DNA of 5,762 bases from Lentisphaerota bacterium (GTDB taxonomy: Bacteria > Verrucomicrobiota > Kiritimatiellia > RFP12 > UBA1067), in contig JALHET010000141.1 of the NCBI GenBank assembly GCA_022839525.1, positions 1-5,762 on the forward strand, in the 5' to 3' direction. Shown here in pieces: positions 5,287 through 5,762 of this stretch. Both the position numbers and the translations under genes were made by a program. Below the pieces are notes generated by a model that saw only the letters and a program-made list of their open reading frames with translations, did no database searches and was not told the DNA's origin. Each line of letters begins with the position of its first letter. Positions within the stretch are counted from its first letter, which is position 1.

Positions 5287-5294
5287 TCACCTCC
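5287..5294 (-). promoter_or_regulatory. Shine-Dalgarno that fixes the AUC start of infC
   Basis: GGAGGTGA on the minus strand is a strong match to the 16S anti-Shine-Dalgarno. The last G of GGAGG is six bases from the ATC at 5281-5283. Its final TGA (5287-5289) is an in-frame stop, which rules out any start further upstream. This element is the main evidence for the unusual start codon. Confidence 0.85.
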
Positions 5295-5300
5295 ATTGTT

Positions 5301-5318
5301 GAACCGTCGTTACGGTTC
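5301..5318 (-). promoter_or_regulatory. Leader hairpin just upstream of the infC ribosome binding site
   Basis: GAACCGT and ACGGTTC form a perfect 7-pair stem around an AACG loop on the minus strand. The stem ends six bases before GGAGG. A second, smaller stem (TCCGG/CCGGA, 5339-5353) lies further upstream in the same leader. There is no T-run after either, so neither is a terminator. A role in infC translation control or RNA stability is possible but only inferred. Confidence 0.4.
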
Positions 5319-5374
5319 GTTTTCTGTTTCTGACTCCATCCGGCGGAACCGGACACCAACACTTTTCCCTATTC

Positions 5375-5380
5375 ATTATA
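5375..5380 (-). promoter_or_regulatory. Candidate -10 element of an infC promoter overlapping the thrS stop
   Basis: A perfect TATAAT on the minus strand overlaps the last codon and TAA stop of thrS. No good -35 exists at 16-18 bases (the region reads TGTTTT at 17), and there is no extended -10 TG. A start near 5368 would give infC a leader of about 85 bases that includes both small hairpins. In E. coli infC also has promoters inside thrS, so a separate promoter is plausible. Confidence 0.3.
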
Positions 5381-5762
5381 CGTTAAGCGCGGCGTTTAAA
5401 ACATCCATAAATGCGTCGAGTGTCATGGCCCCCTGGTCGCCCGCCTCGCGGCTGCGCACTGAAACCACGCCCGCCTCGGCATCGCGCCCGCCGACCACCA
5501 GCATGTAGGGGACTTTCTCGAGCTGCGCCTTGCGGATCTTCGCGCCGAGCTTCTCGTTGTCGGCGTCGACTTCCACGCGGATGTCTGCCGCACGCAGCTT
5601 GGCCTCGATACCCTTCGCGTAGTCAATCTGCCCGGCGGTGATCGGCAGCACGCGCACCTGTTCCGGCGCCAGCCATACGGGGAACGCGCCCGCGTAGTGC
5701 TCAATCAGGATGCCGAAGAAACGCTCCAGGCTTCCCAGCAGCGCGCGGTGCACCATGTAGGG
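5376..5762 (-). CDS. thrS: Threonyl-tRNA synthetase, C-terminal part
   Basis: The last 128 residues of ThrRS; the 5' part lies beyond the window end. The enzyme charges tRNA-Thr with threonine in the cytoplasm. The fragment opens with class II motif 3 ([19 protein letters not shown]). By comparison with E. coli ThrRS, its His is the position of the third zinc ligand and the Arg of ERF the ATP-binding motif 3 arginine. The anticodon-binding domain follows: [15 protein letters not shown], then an alpha/beta region with [10 protein letters not shown] and [15 protein letters not shown], ending in [14 protein letters not shown] and a final helix. The protein stops soon after that helix and lacks the short extra tail of the E. 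coli enzyme. It is followed by infC after 92 bases in the same direction, the common thrS-infC arrangement. Confidence 0.96.
   Translation of the reverse strand, partial: PYMVHRALLGSLERFFGILIEHYAGAFPVWLAPEQVRVLPITAGQIDYAKGIEAKLRAADIRVEVDADNEKLGAKIRKAQLEKVPYMLVVGGRDAEAGVVSVRSREAGDQGAMTLDAFMDVLNAALNV

Noticed and set aside
1..5762. CRISPR array, tRNA, rRNA, insertion sequence or phage/defence cassette.
   Set aside because: No regularly spaced direct repeats, cloverleaf-like segment, transposase motif or terminal inverted repeats were seen; the genes are housekeeping or DNA-metabolism types.

Overview
This is a GC-rich bacterial chromosomal window with seven genes: five complete, plus one running off each end. 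Everything is on the minus strand except one alpha/beta hydrolase. The gene set combines a thrS-infC pair, an IF3 with a Pro/Ala-rich tail, a diverged RdgC-like protein, and low-complexity intergenic repeats of the GTTGAAC and TTGGATATT kinds. I think this fits the Planctomycetes-Verrucomicrobia-Chlamydiae group best, perhaps Kiritimatiellota or Lentisphaerota. That placement is inference from general familiarity; the window holds no rRNA or other decisive marker.

Layout, left to right. At 2-379 (minus, 3' end outside the window) is the start of an exported or membrane-anchored proline-rich protein that may lead into a DUF4159-type domain. At 448-1092 (minus) is a complete class I SAM methyltransferase of the Methyltransf_16 type. 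After a 134-base gap carrying a decayed TTGGA-type repeat comes an RdgC-like recombination-associated protein at 1227-2333 (minus). A 201-base divergent promoter region separates it from a YbfF/ABHD11-type alpha/beta hydrolase at 2535-3302 (plus, GTG start). The hydrolase converges on DNA polymerase IV (dinB, 3361-4560, minus), and a 7-mer-based inverted repeat lies between the two stop codons. Upstream of dinB, and ending almost at its start codon, is a strong intrinsic terminator that closes the translation cluster thrS (5376 to beyond the window end, minus) and infC (4621-5283, minus).

How the genes relate. thrS-infC is the classic translation pair, and infC shows the family's hallmark of a non-canonical start codon: here AUC, placed six bases after a GGAGG Shine-Dalgarno sequence. 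The usual rpmI-rplT partners do not follow; the cluster is terminated and dinB comes next. DinB (translesion synthesis) and the RdgC-like protein (DNA binding that modulates RecA, by family) are both DNA-metabolism genes but are separated by the opposing hydrolase, so nothing shows that they form an operon. RdgC, the methyltransferase and the proline-rich protein are codirectional with gaps of 134 and 68 bases, and the last of them has its own good promoter candidate.

I found no tRNA, rRNA, CRISPR array, transposase or phage gene, and no clear new multi-gene system. The most interesting points are the AUC-started infC, the terminator abutting dinB, and the repeat elements that supply the stop codons of dinB and rdgC.
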